Assembly (NCBI RefSeq): GCF_009184865.1
Contig: NZ_CP045096.1
Location: 4,526,001 to 4,590,000, forward strand
Direction of reading: 5' to 3'
Source: Streptomyces phaeolivaceus
Lineage (GTDB): Bacteria; Actinomycetota; Actinomycetes; Streptomycetales; Streptomycetaceae
DNA length: 64,000 nucleotides
A program made the translations under genes and the position numbers. Numbering within the stretch: position 1 is the stretch's first letter; each line of letters opens with the position of its first letter. The notes beneath the pieces are model-generated. The model made no database searches and was not told the DNA's origin. It was given only the letters and a program-made list of their open reading frames with translations. This document shows, piece by piece, positions 34,490 to 45,524 of this stretch.

Positions 34490-35348
34490 ATGGCTGACGC
34501 CAACCTTAGTCCTGTCCCCATGCCCACGCACCCGGACCCACCCCCTCCGCGCACCCACCCCCTCGCCGGCCCCGGCTACGGCAAACGCACCGCCCCCGGC
34601 CAACACCCCCGTACGGCCCACGACTTCACGGACCTCCCACCCCGCGAAGCAGCCATCGCCGCGTACATCGACCGCCTCCCCGGCGGCGCCGACATCTCCG
34701 TGAAGACGCTGGCCAAGGAACTCCCGTACGGGCAGTGCGCGCTCCGCACGGCCCTCAACAGGCTCCAGGAGGCGGGCCACTTGCGCCGGGGCCGGGAGCA
34801 CGTGACCGCCGAGTCGGGTAGCTCCCGCTGGATCACCCGATCGTGGTTCTCCAGGACCGCACGGGACGACGGCTGGTGGGCGAGGTTCACCCGGGGTGAC
34901 GTACCGCAGGAATCGCACAAACCACCGCCGACCCGCTCCCGCGCCCACATCCTGCTCGCCGCCCTGGGCCGGGAGACCCCCGCCCTCTCCCTCTCCCAGG
35001 CGGACTGCGCGGAGCTGGCGCCCCTCCTGCTGCCATGGTTCGAACGGGGCGCGACCGACGAGACGATCCACCGGGCCCTGACCTCCGGCCTCCCCACGCC
35101 CGTCCACAGCCCGGCCGCCCTCCTCCGCACCCGCCTGGTCACCAAGCTGCCCCCGGAACAGGCGCCCGCCCCCGCCCCCGCCCCCGTACGCCCGCCCCTC
35201 CGCATGCTGGAATGCGCCAAGTGCCGCGCCCCGGGCCGCCCGGAGGCCCTGCCGGGCGGCATGTGCGGCGCCTGCCGAGGCGAACGCGCCCCCGCCCGCC
35301 CCCGTCAACATCACGCTCAAGACCGAGAAGCTCAAGGACTACGCCTGA
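34490..35348 (+). pseudogene. Winged-helix/HTH protein gene with 3' frameshift
   Basis: The gene starts at ATG 34490 after AAGGAG. A Pro-rich N-terminus leads into a winged-helix-like domain (LPPREAAIAAYIDRLPGGAD, VKTLAKELPYGQCALRTALNRLQEAGHL). The C-terminal part carries a zinc-ribbon-like pattern (CAKCRAPGRPEALPGGMCGAC). After that, the frame runs on for over 400 codons antisense to the next gene, while the +1 frame gives a natural ending, PVNITLKTEKLKDYA then stop at 35346-35348. A slip in the C-rich run near 35285-35305 explains this: a real frameshift or a sequencing error. Confidence 0.65.
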
Positions 35349-35416
35349 CCCGGGGCGCCGAGCCCTCGACACCGGGCCCGCGACACTCGCGAGCCCGGCG
35401 TCATCATCCCTCCGCC

Positions 35417-36538
35417 TCAGCTGAGCGACCCCAGCGCCGCCGGCTCGAACGCCTTCAGTTCGTCGAAGCGGCCGTCGAGCACCTTCGCCGCCCACTCGGG
35501 GTCCTGGAGCAGCGCGCGGCCCACGGCGACGAGGTCGAACTCCTCGGCCTCCAGACCGTTCAGCAGATCGTCGATGCCCTTGAGCGTCGCCCCCTCACCG
35601 GCGAACGCGGCGAGGAACTCCCCGTCCAGACCGACCGAGCCGACCGTGATGGTGGGCTTGCCGGTGAGCTTCTTCGTCCAGCCCGCGAGGTTCAGCTCGG
35701 AACCCTCGAACTCCGCCTGCCAGTAGCGGCGCGTGGACGCGTGGAACGCGTCGACACCGGCCGCCACCAGCGGGTTCAGCAGCGCCTCCAGCTCCTCGGG
35801 CGTCTCGGCGAGGCGCGCGTCGTACGCCTCCTGCTTCCACTGCGAGTACCGGAAGATGACGGGGAAGTCGGCCGACACCGAGTCCCGTACGGCCGCCACG
35901 ACCTCCGCCGCGAACTTGGTGCGGGCGACGAGGTCACCGCCGTAGGCGTCGGTGCGGCGGTTGGTGCCCGCCCAGAGGAACTGGTCGATGAGGTAGCCGT
36001 GGGCGCCGTGGATCTCGACGCCGTCCATGCCGATGCGCTCGGCCTCGGCGGCGGACTTGGCGAAGGCCGCGACGACCTCGTCGATGTCGGCCTGGGTCAT
36101 CGCCCGGCCGCCCGCCGCCTCGGTGCCGTCGGGCCGCAGCCCGGAGGGGCCGAGGACGGGGGCCTCGGGGAAGAGCTTGCCCTGCTGCCGGACGGTCCCG
36201 ATGTGCCACAGCTGCGGGACGATCGTGCCGCCCCCGGCGTGCACGGCCTCCGCGACCTTCGCCCACCCGGCGAGCTGCTCCTCACCGGCGAACCGCGGCA
36301 CCCCGTCCAGGTCCCCGGCCGTCTCGTGCCCGACGTACGTCCCCTCGGTCACGATCAGGCCGACCCCCGCGGCGGCCCGTCGCCCGTAGTACGAGGCCAC
36401 GTCCGCCCCCGGCACACCACCGGGCGAGAACACCCGCGTCATGGGCGCCATGGCGATCCGGTTCGGAACGGTCAGCCCGTTGATCGTGACGGGCCGGGAC
36501 AGCACTTCGGCGGCACGGGAGGTGGGCGCGGTGGTCAC
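35417..36538 (-). CDS. NADH:flavin oxidoreductase (Old Yellow Enzyme family)
   Basis: This is a 373-residue FMN-binding TIM barrel. The N-terminus after the start has VTINGLTVPNRIAMAPMTRV, the OYE FMN motif. It then shows IVPQLWHIGT, EIHGAHGYLIDQFLW with the substrate-binding His, TNRRTDAYGGDL and the late VGRALLQDPEWAAKV. It likely reduces activated alkenes with NAD(P)H; the physiological substrate is unknown. The GTG at 36538 is 7 nt after AGGAG, so the longer frame to 36607 is rejected. It lies downstream of groEL2, separated by a strong terminator. Confidence 0.9.
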   Translation of the reverse strand: MTTAPTSRAAEVLSRPVTINGLTVPNRIAMAPMTRVFSPGGVPGADVASYYGRRAAAGVGLIVTEGTYVGHETAGDLDGVPRFAGEEQLAGWAKVAEAVHAGGGTIVPQLWHIGTVRQQGKLFPEAPVLGPSGLRPDGTEAAGGRAMTQADIDEVVAAFAKSAAEAERIGMDGVEIHGAHGYLIDQFLWAGTNRRTDAYGGDLVARTKFAAEVVAAVRDSVSADFPVIFRYSQWKQEAYDARLAETPEELEALLNPLVAAGVDAFHASTRRYWQAEFEGSELNLAGWTKKLTGKPTITVGSVGLDGEFLAAFAGEGATLKGIDDLLNGLEAEEFDLVAVGRALLQDPEWAAKVLDGRFDELKAFEPAALGSLS

Positions 36539-36680
36539 GTGGGGACTCCTAGGAGGGAGAGCGGAATCAATTCCATGCGCACGCATATAGCGCACGTCCC
36601 TCCGCACAACCGCCCCCGCCTACGCGGAATTCCACCGGCGCGACGGCATCGGTGTGACCCGTGACACGCCCCGGAAACGC

Positions 36681-36722
36681 CCGAGGGCGGCACCCCCCGT
36701 TTCCAGGGGGTGCCGCCCTCGG
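36681..36722 (-). terminator. Strong hairpin terminator after groEL2
   Basis: A perfect 17-bp stem, ccgagggcggcaccccc (36681-36697) with its complement at 36706-36722, and an 8-nt loop, about 30 bp past the groEL2 stop. Confidence 0.88.
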
Positions 36723-36752
36723 TACCGCAGGACGGTGATCGACCGGGGTCGA

Positions 36753-38708
<1,956 letters not shown>

Positions 38709-38727
38709 TTAAAGCCCGGCGCGCACT

Positions 38728-38934
38728 TCAGCCGGCCGCGAGTCGGACCATGTCCGCCTGCGGCCCCTTCTGACCCTGCGAGATCTCGAACTCGACCCGC
38801 TGGCCCTCTTCCAGGGTGCGGTAACCGTCCATCTGGATCGCGCTGTAGTGGACGAATACATCCGCACCACCGTCGACCGCGATGAAGCCGTACCCCTTCT
38901 CCGCGTTGAACCACTTGACGGTGCCCTGAGCCAT
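38728..38934 (-). CDS. Cold-shock protein (CspA family)
   Basis: This is a compact 68-residue Csp: [20 protein letters not shown], then [20 protein letters not shown], with the RNP1 KGYGFI and RNP2 VFVHYS motifs that bind single-stranded RNA/DNA. Its length is typical of the family. ATG 38934 is preceded by GGGGAG 6 nt away; the upstream in-frame start at 38964 is less likely. The long upstream region suggests an extended 5' leader, as in other cold-shock genes. Confidence 0.95.
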   Translation of the reverse strand: MAQGTVKWFNAEKGYGFIAVDGGADVFVHYSAIQMDGYRTLEEGQRVEFEISQGQKGPQADMVRLAAG

Positions 38935-39396
38935 GCCTAACTCCCCTATTACTGGCCCTTGCACAGATCCACACTTCGCGGATCCGGGTCAGACCTCACC
39001 CCCCAACGGTTGGGGGTGTGCGCCGGAACGCGTCGACCGCGGCCGAATGTATCTGTCCAACTGCCCTCTGCAACAGGTCAATGGGACGAGAATTCTGGAC
39101 ACGACCGGTCGGGAATGTACGAACAATTCGCCCGAATTCAGGGCAAGTCGGGCCCCATAAAAGGGAAGAAATACGCAAAAGGCCTGCACACTTTGGCTAC
39201 TTCATATAGGGCGTGCGGCGCGATCAAATATGCGCCCGGCATGCAATCACTACGGTGATCGGACCGGGTTCCCCAACTGTACCGCGCTCAACCATAGAGA
39301 ATTGCCCCCTCCGCTTCTCTCGCGGAGGGGGCAATTCGATGAACTCTCGGTAATCAAAGTTACCGACGGTTACTACCGGCGGGTACCGACCGGCGG
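38935..39396. other. Long, relatively AT-rich region upstream of csp
   Basis: This is a 462-bp gap without a credible gene. The part from about 39050 to 39300 is clearly lower in GC than the rest of the window (for example gggaagaaatacgcaaaagg and acttcatatagggcg). It probably holds the csp promoter and a long 5' leader. The right end holds the terminator of the thrC-moaD unit. Confidence 0.5.
39299..39337 (-). terminator. Strong terminator after moaD-like gene
   Basis: A perfect 15-bp stem, gaattgccccctccg (39299-39313) with cggagggggcaattc (39323-39337), 60 bp past the stop of the MoaD-family gene. Confidence 0.88.
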
Positions 39397-39672
39397 TCAG
39401 CCACCGGCGACCGCGGGAATGATCGACACACCCGCACCGTCCGGAGTCGCCGTCTCCAGCCCCTGCTCGAACCGGACATCGTCGTCGTTCACGTACACAT
39501 TCACGAACCGCCGCAACTTGCCCTGATCATCCAGAACCCGGGCGGCGATCCCATTGTGGTTCTTTTCGAGATCGGCGATGACTTCGCCAAGGGTGGCCCC
39601 CTCGGCGGTCACCTCGGCCTGCCCACCCGTGTAGGTGCGAAGGATGGTGGGGATGCGGACGGAAACGCTCAC
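39397..39672 (-). CDS. MoaD/ThiS-family sulfur carrier protein
   Basis: This is a 91-residue beta-grasp protein ending in the Gly-Gly needed for thiocarboxylate formation (VSIIPAVAGG). It begins MSVSVRIPTILRTYTGGQAE and has VNVYVNDDDVRF. It is more like CysO-type carriers than molybdopterin MoaD, and it sits 42 bp downstream of thrC, an arrangement conserved in Streptomyces. It probably donates sulfur, perhaps for cysteine or another product; the partner enzyme is not adjacent. Confidence 0.9.
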   Translation of the reverse strand: MSVSVRIPTILRTYTGGQAEVTAEGATLGEVIADLEKNHNGIAARVLDDQGKLRRFVNVYVNDDDVRFEQGLETATPDGAGVSIIPAVAGG

Positions 39673-39714
39673 GATGGGACCTCCGGTCGGGAATGTGTGC
39701 TGTTCGAGGCGGTC

Positions 39715-41019
39715 TTACGCGAGACCGGCCTCATGGAACGAATCGAGGTTGGGCCGGATGGTCGCGGTCAGCCCGGTCCCGGCCACCGCGTCCAGGGTCT
39801 TGAGACCGTCCCCCGTGTTGAGGACGACGGTCGTCAGCGTCGGGTCGAGCACCCCGTCCTCGATCAGCTTCTTCGCGACCCCCACGGTCACCCCGCCCGC
39901 GGTCTCCGCGAAGATCCCCTCGGTCCGCGCCAGCAGCTTGATCGCCTCGACGACCTGCTCGTCCGTCACGTCCTCCACGGCCCCACCGGTCCGCCGCGCG
40001 ATGTCGATCACATACGGCCCGTCCGCCGGGTTGCCGATCGCCAGCGACTTCGCGATGGTGTTCGGCTTCTGCGGGCGCACCACGTCGTGCCCGGCCTTGA
40101 AGGCCACCGACACCGGCGAGCACCCCTCCGCCTGCGCACCGAAGATCTTGTACGGCTTGTCCTCGACGAGCCCGAGCTTGATCAGCTCCTGGAGCCCCTT
40201 GTCGATCTTCGTGAGCTGCGACCCGGAGGCGATCGGCACCACCAGCTGGTCGGGCAGCTGCCAGCCGAGCTGCTCGCAGATCTCGTACGCGAGGGTCTTG
40301 GAGCCCTCCGCGTAGTACGGCCGCAGATTGACGTTCACGAAGCCCCAGCCCTCGCCGGCCGGGTCGCCGATCAGCTCGGAGCAGAAGCGGTTCACATCGT
40401 CGTAGTTGCCCTCGATGCCGACCAGCGCGCCGCCGTAGACGGCGGCCATGACGACCTTGCCCTGCTCCAGGTCGTGCGGGATGAACACACAGGACCGGAA
40501 GCCGGCGCGGGCGGCGGCGGCGCCGACGGCACCGGCCAGGTTGCCCGTGGAGGAGCAGGAGAGGGTGGTGAAACCGAAGGCACGGGCCGCTTCGAGGGCC
40601 TGGGCGACGACGCGGTCCTTGAAGGAGTGCGTCGGATTGCCCGAGTCGTCCTTGATGAAGAGCTTGCCGGTGTCGACGCCGAGCGCGGCGGCCAGGTTGT
40701 CGGCCTTGACGAGCTGGGTCCAGCCGGGGTTGATGTTCGGCTTGGTGGCCACATCGGCGGGGACGGGCAGGAGGGGCGCGTAACGCCAGATGTTCGCGGG
40801 CCCGGACTCGATCCGCTTCCGCAGCTCCTCCGTGTCGTAGGAGGAGTAGTCGTACGCGATCTCCAGCGGCCCGAAACACTCCTCGCAGGCGAAGACCGGT
40901 CCGAGAGGTACGCGGTGTCCGCACTCGCGACAGCTCAGGGCGGCGGCGGGGCCGAGGTCTACTGTGGAGGCGGAGCCGGATTCGGATTCGGTGGTGCTTG
41001 CAACAGTCTGCGCAGCCAT
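39715..41019 (-). CDS. thrC: Threonine synthase
   Basis: This PLP enzyme converts O-phosphohomoserine to threonine. The 434-residue protein starts with a low-complexity segment and a zinc-ribbon-like CRECGH ... CEECFGPLE, typical of this thrC class. The PLP lysine lies in DSGNPTHSFKDRVVAQAL, the phosphate loop in SCSSTGNLAGAVGAAAARAG, and the late GIFAETAGGVTVGV block is present. ATG 41019 is chosen over the longer frame to 41256, whose extra residues do not look coding. It forms a unit with the downstream MoaD-like gene. Confidence 0.94.
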   Translation of the reverse strand: MAAQTVASTTESESGSASTVDLGPAAALSCRECGHRVPLGPVFACEECFGPLEIAYDYSSYDTEELRKRIESGPANIWRYAPLLPVPADVATKPNINPGWTQLVKADNLAAALGVDTGKLFIKDDSGNPTHSFKDRVVAQALEAARAFGFTTLSCSSTGNLAGAVGAAAARAGFRSCVFIPHDLEQGKVVMAAVYGGALVGIEGNYDDVNRFCSELIGDPAGEGWGFVNVNLRPYYAEGSKTLAYEICEQLGWQLPDQLVVPIASGSQLTKIDKGLQELIKLGLVEDKPYKIFGAQAEGCSPVSVAFKAGHDVVRPQKPNTIAKSLAIGNPADGPYVIDIARRTGGAVEDVTDEQVVEAIKLLARTEGIFAETAGGVTVGVAKKLIEDGVLDPTLTTVVLNTGDGLKTLDAVAGTGLTATIRPNLDSFHEAGLA

Positions 41020-41342
41020 GGAGGCGAGGCCCTTTCTCCTCATCTTCCTCACGACGCACTTCGCCGTGAGACGGATTTGGCACCTTCCCGAGCCGGGAGC
41101 CTCACCACGATGACGATGATCGAATGACGATGATCGGATGACGTGGTCAGACCGGCTGGAGGGTTGCCGGGGCTTCATCGGGCCGTATCCCTCTGCCCCT
41201 CTGGATGAGCGGTATTTGGTTGTATACGCCGACGGGCACCGACATGCGATGGTCACCAGCGTTGTCCAAGACTGTAACCGAAGGCCAGGACAGTTGAGAG
41301 AGCCGTCCGAACCGCGAGATGAACGCAGAGGAGCCGCGCACT

Positions 41343-42287
41343 GTGCTGAAGGAAGTCGAGCGCTGGCTGAGCACCCGCTCCTGGTCCATGTCCGACCGCC
41401 CGCTCCACAAGATCATGGCCGCCAAACGGGCCACGGGACAGACGGTCAGCGTCGTCCTGCCCGCGCTGAACGAGGAGGAGACGGTCGGCGACATCGTCGC
41501 GATCATCCGTCATGACCTCATGCGGCAGGTCCCGCTCGTCGACGAGATCGTGGTCGTCGACTCCGGTTCGACCGACCGGACGTCCCAGGTCGCGGCAGCC
41601 GCCGGGGCGAGGGTCGTGCACCGCGACGCGATTCTGCCCCGCCTCCCGGCCGTCCCCGGCAAGGGCGAGGTGCTGTGGCGGTCGCTCCTGGTGACCTCGG
41701 GCGACATCGTCTGCTTCATCGACGCGGACCTCAAGGAGTTCTCGTCGGACTTCGTCTCCGGGATCGTCGGCCCGCTGCTCACCGACCCCGGTGTGGACCT
41801 CGTCAAGGCGATGTACGACCGGCCCCTCGGCTCCGCCGCCGGCCAGGGCGGCCGTGTGACCGAACTCATGGCCCGCCCCCTCCTCAACATGCACTGGCCC
41901 CAGCTGGCCGGCTTCGTCCAGCCGCTCGGCGGCGAGTACGCGGCGCGGCGGTCGCTGCTGGAGCAGCTTCCGTTCCCCGTCGGCTACGGCGTCGAGCTGG
42001 GCATGCTGGTCGACGCGCTGCACCTCGTCGGCCTCGACGCGCTCTCCCAGGTCGATGTGGGTGTCCGCAAGCACCGGCACCAGGACGGGGCGGCACTGGG
42101 GCGGATGTCCGCGGCGATCTATCGCACCGCCCAGCTGCGGCTGGCCCGCGGCCACCTGATCCGGCCCGTCCTCACCCAGTTCGAACGCGGACGCGAGGGC
42201 TTCGAGCCGCGCACGTACTCGGTGGACCTGGAGGAACGGCCGCCGATGGTGGATGTCGAGGAGTACGTGGAGCGCAAGGCGGCGTGA
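41343..42287 (+). CDS. gpgS: Glucosyl-3-phosphoglycerate synthase
   Basis: This GT2/GT81-type glycosyltransferase uses an NDP-glucose and 3-phosphoglycerate, feeding glucosylglycerate or methylglucose lipopolysaccharide-type compounds. The 314-residue protein shows VSVVLPALNEEETVGDIVAI, EIVVVDSGSTDRTSQVAAAA and DIVCFIDADLKEF (the metal-binding D-x-D). It also has GGRVTELMARPLLN and QPLGGEYAARRSLLEQLPFP, which match GpgS. The start is GTG 41343 after AGGAG (9 nt); ATG 41319 in frame is possible. The trehalose-phosphate genes follow. Confidence 0.88.
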   Translation: MLKEVERWLSTRSWSMSDRPLHKIMAAKRATGQTVSVVLPALNEEETVGDIVAIIRHDLMRQVPLVDEIVVVDSGSTDRTSQVAAAAGARVVHRDAILPRLPAVPGKGEVLWRSLLVTSGDIVCFIDADLKEFSSDFVSGIVGPLLTDPGVDLVKAMYDRPLGSAAGQGGRVTELMARPLLNMHWPQLAGFVQPLGGEYAARRSLLEQLPFPVGYGVELGMLVDALHLVGLDALSQVDVGVRKHRHQDGAALGRMSAAIYRTAQLRLARGHLIRPVLTQFERGREGFEPRTYSVDLEERPPMVDVEEYVERKAA

Positions 42288-42319
42288 TCTTTTGGGGCGG
42301 CGGGGGTGCGTTGCGTTGT

Positions 42320-42470
42320 CGGGTGCGGGTCCGGTGGGGGCTGGTCGCGCAGTTCCCCGCGCCCCTGAAAAAGCAGGGGCCGCGCCCCGTGCTTTTTCAA
42401 CGGCCCGCAGGGGCCGTTGTTCTCAGGGGCGCGGGGAACTGCGCGAGAAGCCCCACCGGACCCCCACCCG
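42320..42470. repeat. Palindromic intergenic repeat, copy 4
   Basis: The two common arms enclose nested hairpins aaaaagcaggggc ... gtgctttttc and aacggcccgcaggggccgtt. It lies between gpgS and otsA on the same strand. Confidence 0.85.
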
Positions 42471-42564
42471 CCGACGAACGCCGCACCCCCCACCCCACTG
42501 GGCACTCCTGTATACGGCCGAACCCCACGTTTGACCGGCGGAGCCCTTGGCTAGGTTGAGCCCT

Positions 42565-43977
42565 ATGGCCTCCACACGCGGTGCCCAGATCCTCGTCGCC
42601 TCCAACCGCGGCCCCGTCACGTACGCACAGGACGACACGGGCGCCCTCACAGCGAAGCGCGGCGGCGGCGGCCTCGTGTCCGGGCTCTCCGCGATCGACC
42701 CGGAGTCGGGCGCGGTCTGGGTGTGCTCGGCACTCGGCGACGGCGACCGCGAGGCCGTACGACGCGGAGTCGCAGAGCCGGGCGTACGGATGCTGGACAT
42801 CCCGGCCGACGTGCACCACGACGCGTACAACGGCGTCGCCAACTCCACGCTGTGGTTCGTGCACCACATGCTCTACCAGACCCCGCTGGAGCCGGCCTTC
42901 GACGCGGAGTTCCGCCGCCAGTGGGCGTCGTACGAGACGTACAACCGCGCCTTCGCCGAGGCCCTCGCGCAGGAGGCGGCGGACGGCGCGGCCGTCCTCG
43001 TCCAGGACTACCACCTGACCCTGGCCCCCCGGATGCTCCGCGAACTCCGCCCCGACCTGCGGATCGGCCACTTCTCGCACACCCCGTGGGCACCCGTCGA
43101 CTACTTCCGGCTGCTCCCCGACGACATCGCCGCCCAGGTCCTCGACGGCATCCTCGGCGCCGACCGGGCCGCGTTCCTCACCCGGCGGTGGGCGGACGCG
43201 TTCACCGAGTGCGCGCGTGCCGTCCTCGGCCCCGACGCCCTGTCGGGCACCCGGATCGGCGTGCACGGCCTGGGCGCCGACGCGGACTTCCTGCGGACCC
43301 GCGCGCACCAGGCGGACGTCGACGACCGCGTCGCCCTGCTGCGGGAGCAGATCGGTACGGCCCCGGACGGCCGTCCGCGCCGCACGATCGTCCGCGTCGA
43401 CCGCACGGAGCTGTCGAAGAACATCGTGCGCGGCCTGCACGCCTACCGGCACCTCCTCGACGAGCACCCCTCCTGGCGCGAACGCGTCGCGCACATCGCC
43501 TTCGCGTACCCGTCGCGGCAGGACCTCGCGGTGTACCGGGACTACACGGCCGAGGTCCAGCGGGTCGCGGACGACATCAACGAGCGGTACGGGACGCCGG
43601 GTTGGACCCCGGTCATCCTCCATCTGAAGGACGACTTCGCCCGCTCCCTGGCGGCGTACCGGCTCGCGGACGTGGCCCTCGTCAACCCCATCCGCGACGG
43701 CATGAACCTGGTCGCGAAGGAGGTGCCGGTGGTCTCCGACGAGGGATGCGTGCTGGTGCTGTCGCGGGAGGCCGGGGCGTACGAGGAGTTGGGGGACGAC
43801 TCGGTGGTGGTGAACCCGTACGACGTGGTGGGCACGGCGGCGGCGCTGCACGAGGCGCTGAGTGTGCCGGTGCACGAGCGGGCGGAGCGTTCGAAGCGGC
43901 TGGCCGCGGCGGCTACGGCGTTGCCGCCGACGCGGTGGTTCCTGGATCAGTTGAGGGAGTTGGAGGGCGCCCAGTAG
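42565..43977 (+). CDS. otsA: Trehalose-6-phosphate synthase-like glycosyltransferase (GT20)
   Basis: This enzyme makes trehalose-6-P from UDP/GDP-glucose and glucose-6-P. The 470-residue GT20 protein begins with ILVASNRGPVTY and RGGGGLVSGLSAI (sugar-nucleotide loop). It has VLVQDYHLTLAPRMLRELRP, IGHFSHTPWAPVDYFRLLP, VRVDRTELSKNIVRGLHAY and DGMNLVAKEVPVV, all expected for OtsA. The start is ATG 42565. The phosphatase otsB is convergent about 130 bp away, with half of a palindromic repeat between them. Confidence 0.9.
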   Translation: MASTRGAQILVASNRGPVTYAQDDTGALTAKRGGGGLVSGLSAIDPESGAVWVCSALGDGDREAVRRGVAEPGVRMLDIPADVHHDAYNGVANSTLWFVHHMLYQTPLEPAFDAEFRRQWASYETYNRAFAEALAQEAADGAAVLVQDYHLTLAPRMLRELRPDLRIGHFSHTPWAPVDYFRLLPDDIAAQVLDGILGADRAAFLTRRWADAFTECARAVLGPDALSGTRIGVHGLGADADFLRTRAHQADVDDRVALLREQIGTAPDGRPRRTIVRVDRTELSKNIVRGLHAYRHLLDEHPSWRERVAHIAFAYPSRQDLAVYRDYTAEVQRVADDINERYGTPGWTPVILHLKDDFARSLAAYRLADVALVNPIRDGMNLVAKEVPVVSDEGCVLVLSREAGAYEELGDDSVVVNPYDVVGTAAALHEALSVPVHERAERSKRLAAAATALPPTRWFLDQLRELEGAQ

Positions 43978-44009
43978 CTCGGGGGGGGTCGGCGTTCGTC
44001 GGCGGGTGG

Positions 44010-44092
44010 GGTTCGGTGGGGCTTCTCGCGCAGTTCCCCGCGCCCCTGAACAACCGCCCCTGCGGGCCGTTGAAAAAGCACGGGGCGTCCTC
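44010..44092. repeat. Half copy of the palindromic repeat (copy 5)
   Basis: The left arm (cgcgcagttccccgcgcccc) and an internal hairpin are present, but the right arm is missing: the sequence runs from gaaaaagcacggggcg straight into the otsB 3' end. It is probably truncated by a deletion. Confidence 0.75.
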
Positions 44093-44106
44093 TGCCTATG
44101 CGTGAC

Positions 44107-44985
44107 CTATACGTGCTCGGCGATGGCTGCCAAGAGGCGTACGACTCCCGCCGGGCCGTCGACCACCAGGTCCGCCCGCTCCGACAGCTCGCTCACCTCT
44201 GTGCTGCCGCTGCAGACCAGCAGGCCCGGGGTGCCCTCGGTGCGGAGTTGTTCGAGGGTGGCGAAGGCGGGGAGGTCGCCGAGGTCGTCGCCGGCGTAGA
44301 GGACGGACTCGGCGGCGGTCTCCGTCAGGTAGTCGCGGAGGGCTACGCCCTTGTCCATGCCCGGGGGGCGGAGTTCGAGGACCAGACGGCCGGGTTCGAC
44401 GATGAGGCCGTGGCGGGTGGCGAGGTCGGTCAGGGGGGCGCGCAGGGCCTCGAACGCGGCCTGGGGGTCGGTGGCGCGGCGGGTGTGGACGGCGAGCGCC
44501 CGGCCCTTCTCCTCGATCCAGGTGCCCTGCCAGGCGCCGACGCTGTCCAGGAAGCCGGGCAGCTCCGCGCGGACCGCCGCGACACCGGGGTGCGGGGCGG
44601 GCGCGCTGACCGTGCCGGTGACGGCGTCCCAGCGTTCGGCGCCGTAGTGGCCGAGGACGACGAGGCGCTCCAGGCCGGGGACACCGGCGAAGCCGCCGTG
44701 GCGGACGGCGACGCCCGCGGGGCGGCCGGTCACCACGGCGACGGAGGCGACCTTCGGGGCGAGGGCGGCGAGGGCGGCGACCGCGTCGGGGTGCGCGCGG
44801 GCCTGCTCGGGGTCGGGGACGATCGGGGCGAGGGTGCCGTCGAAGTCGAGCGCGATCACCGTACGGCCGGGGCGGGCGAGGATCGCGTCCAGCGCGTCCC
44901 GTCCGGCCGGGGTCACGGGTGTCGGCAAGGTGGCCTTGGGGGCTTCGGGGGCTTCGGGGTTCTCTGCGTCCTTGTGGCTGCCCAT
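44107..44985 (-). CDS. otsB: Trehalose-phosphate phosphatase
   Basis: This HAD phosphatase releases trehalose from trehalose-6-P. The 292-residue protein has HAD motif I ALDFDGTLAPIVPDP, motif II VAVVTGRPAG, the family-specific GHYGAERWD and LELRPPGMDKGVALRDYL segments (substrate-binding Lys) and motif IV YAGDDLGDLPAF. A Glu/Pro-rich N-terminal tail of about 20 residues is variable. Together with otsA it forms a trehalose synthesis pair for osmotic and spore protection. It is convergent with otsA. Confidence 0.93.
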   Translation of the reverse strand: MGSHKDAENPEAPEAPKATLPTPVTPAGRDALDAILARPGRTVIALDFDGTLAPIVPDPEQARAHPDAVAALAALAPKVASVAVVTGRPAGVAVRHGGFAGVPGLERLVVLGHYGAERWDAVTGTVSAPAPHPGVAAVRAELPGFLDSVGAWQGTWIEEKGRALAVHTRRATDPQAAFEALRAPLTDLATRHGLIVEPGRLVLELRPPGMDKGVALRDYLTETAAESVLYAGDDLGDLPAFATLEQLRTEGTPGLLVCSGSTEVSELSERADLVVDGPAGVVRLLAAIAEHV

Positions 44986-45019
44986 GTCCGCGACCCTATC
45001 CGCGATCGGTCAGCTCGCG

Positions 45020-45085
45020 CTTCGTCATCGCCTCGTCATCGCCTCGTCATCGCCTCGTCATCGCCTCGTCATCGCCTCGTCATCG
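45020..45085. repeat. 11-bp tandem repeat
   Basis: Six units of cctcgtcatcg (the first reads cttcgtcatcg) lie between otsB and the DUF3263 gene and cover the stop codon of the latter. Confidence 0.92.
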
Positions 45086-45307
45086 CTCGTCCCGGCGGGA
45101 CGCCCGGACTCTCCTCAGCCGGTTCACCGTGACCGGGTCGTGGGCGAGGGCGCGGGGGTCGTCGAGCAGGGCGTTCAGCAGCTGGTAGTACCGCACGGGT
45201 GCGATGCCCAGCCGCTCCCGGATGGCCCGCTCCTTGGCCCCCGGCCCCACCCAGCCCTGCCGCTCCACGGCGAGGATGGCTTGTTCACGATGGCCCAGCT
45301 CGTCCAT
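45080..45307 (-). CDS. DUF3263-family small protein
   Basis: This is a 75-residue protein from ATG 45307 (MDELGHREQAILAVERQGWV), continuing ERLGIAPVRYYQLLNALLDD and ending in an Arg-rich tail. This matches the DUF3263 family of small, probably helix-turn-helix, actinobacterial proteins. The stop lies within the 11-bp tandem array. The longer frame to 45391 reads into a palindromic repeat and is rejected. It may bind DNA; targets are unknown. Confidence 0.88.
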   Translation of the reverse strand: MDELGHREQAILAVERQGWVGPGAKERAIRERLGIAPVRYYQLLNALLDDPRALAHDPVTVNRLRRVRASRRDER

Positions 45308-45342
45308 GGGAGGACGGTAACGGACGGGTGTGACATTCGGCC

Positions 45343-45487
45343 GCGGGTGCGTGGGGGCTTCTCGCGCAGTTCCCCGCGCCCCCAAGAGCAACGGCCCCTG
45401 CGGGCCGTTGAAAAAGCACGGGGCGCGGCCCCTGCCTTTTCAGGGGCGCGGGGAACTGCGCGAGAAGCGCCACCGGACCCGCACCCG
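45343..45487. repeat. Palindromic intergenic repeat, copy 6
   Basis: Complete copy: arms cgcgcagttccccgcgcccc and ggggcgcggggaactgcgcg, with nested aacggcccctgcgggccgtt and aaaagcacggggc-type hairpins. It lies upstream of the DUF3263 gene and past the end of the solute-binding protein gene. Confidence 0.85.
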
Positions 45488-45524
45488 CCGACGAACGCCG
45501 CACCCCCCACCCCACCAGGCGCCC

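Noticed and set aside
38950..39300. tRNA or small ORFs in the AT-rich region upstream of csp
   Set aside because: No cloverleaf could be drawn, and the short frames lack ribosome sites and codon bias; it is better seen as a leader/promoter region.
45020..45085. CRISPR array
   Set aside because: Units are 11 bp with no spacers; it is a simple tandem repeat. No other spaced repeats of CRISPR type and no cas genes were seen.
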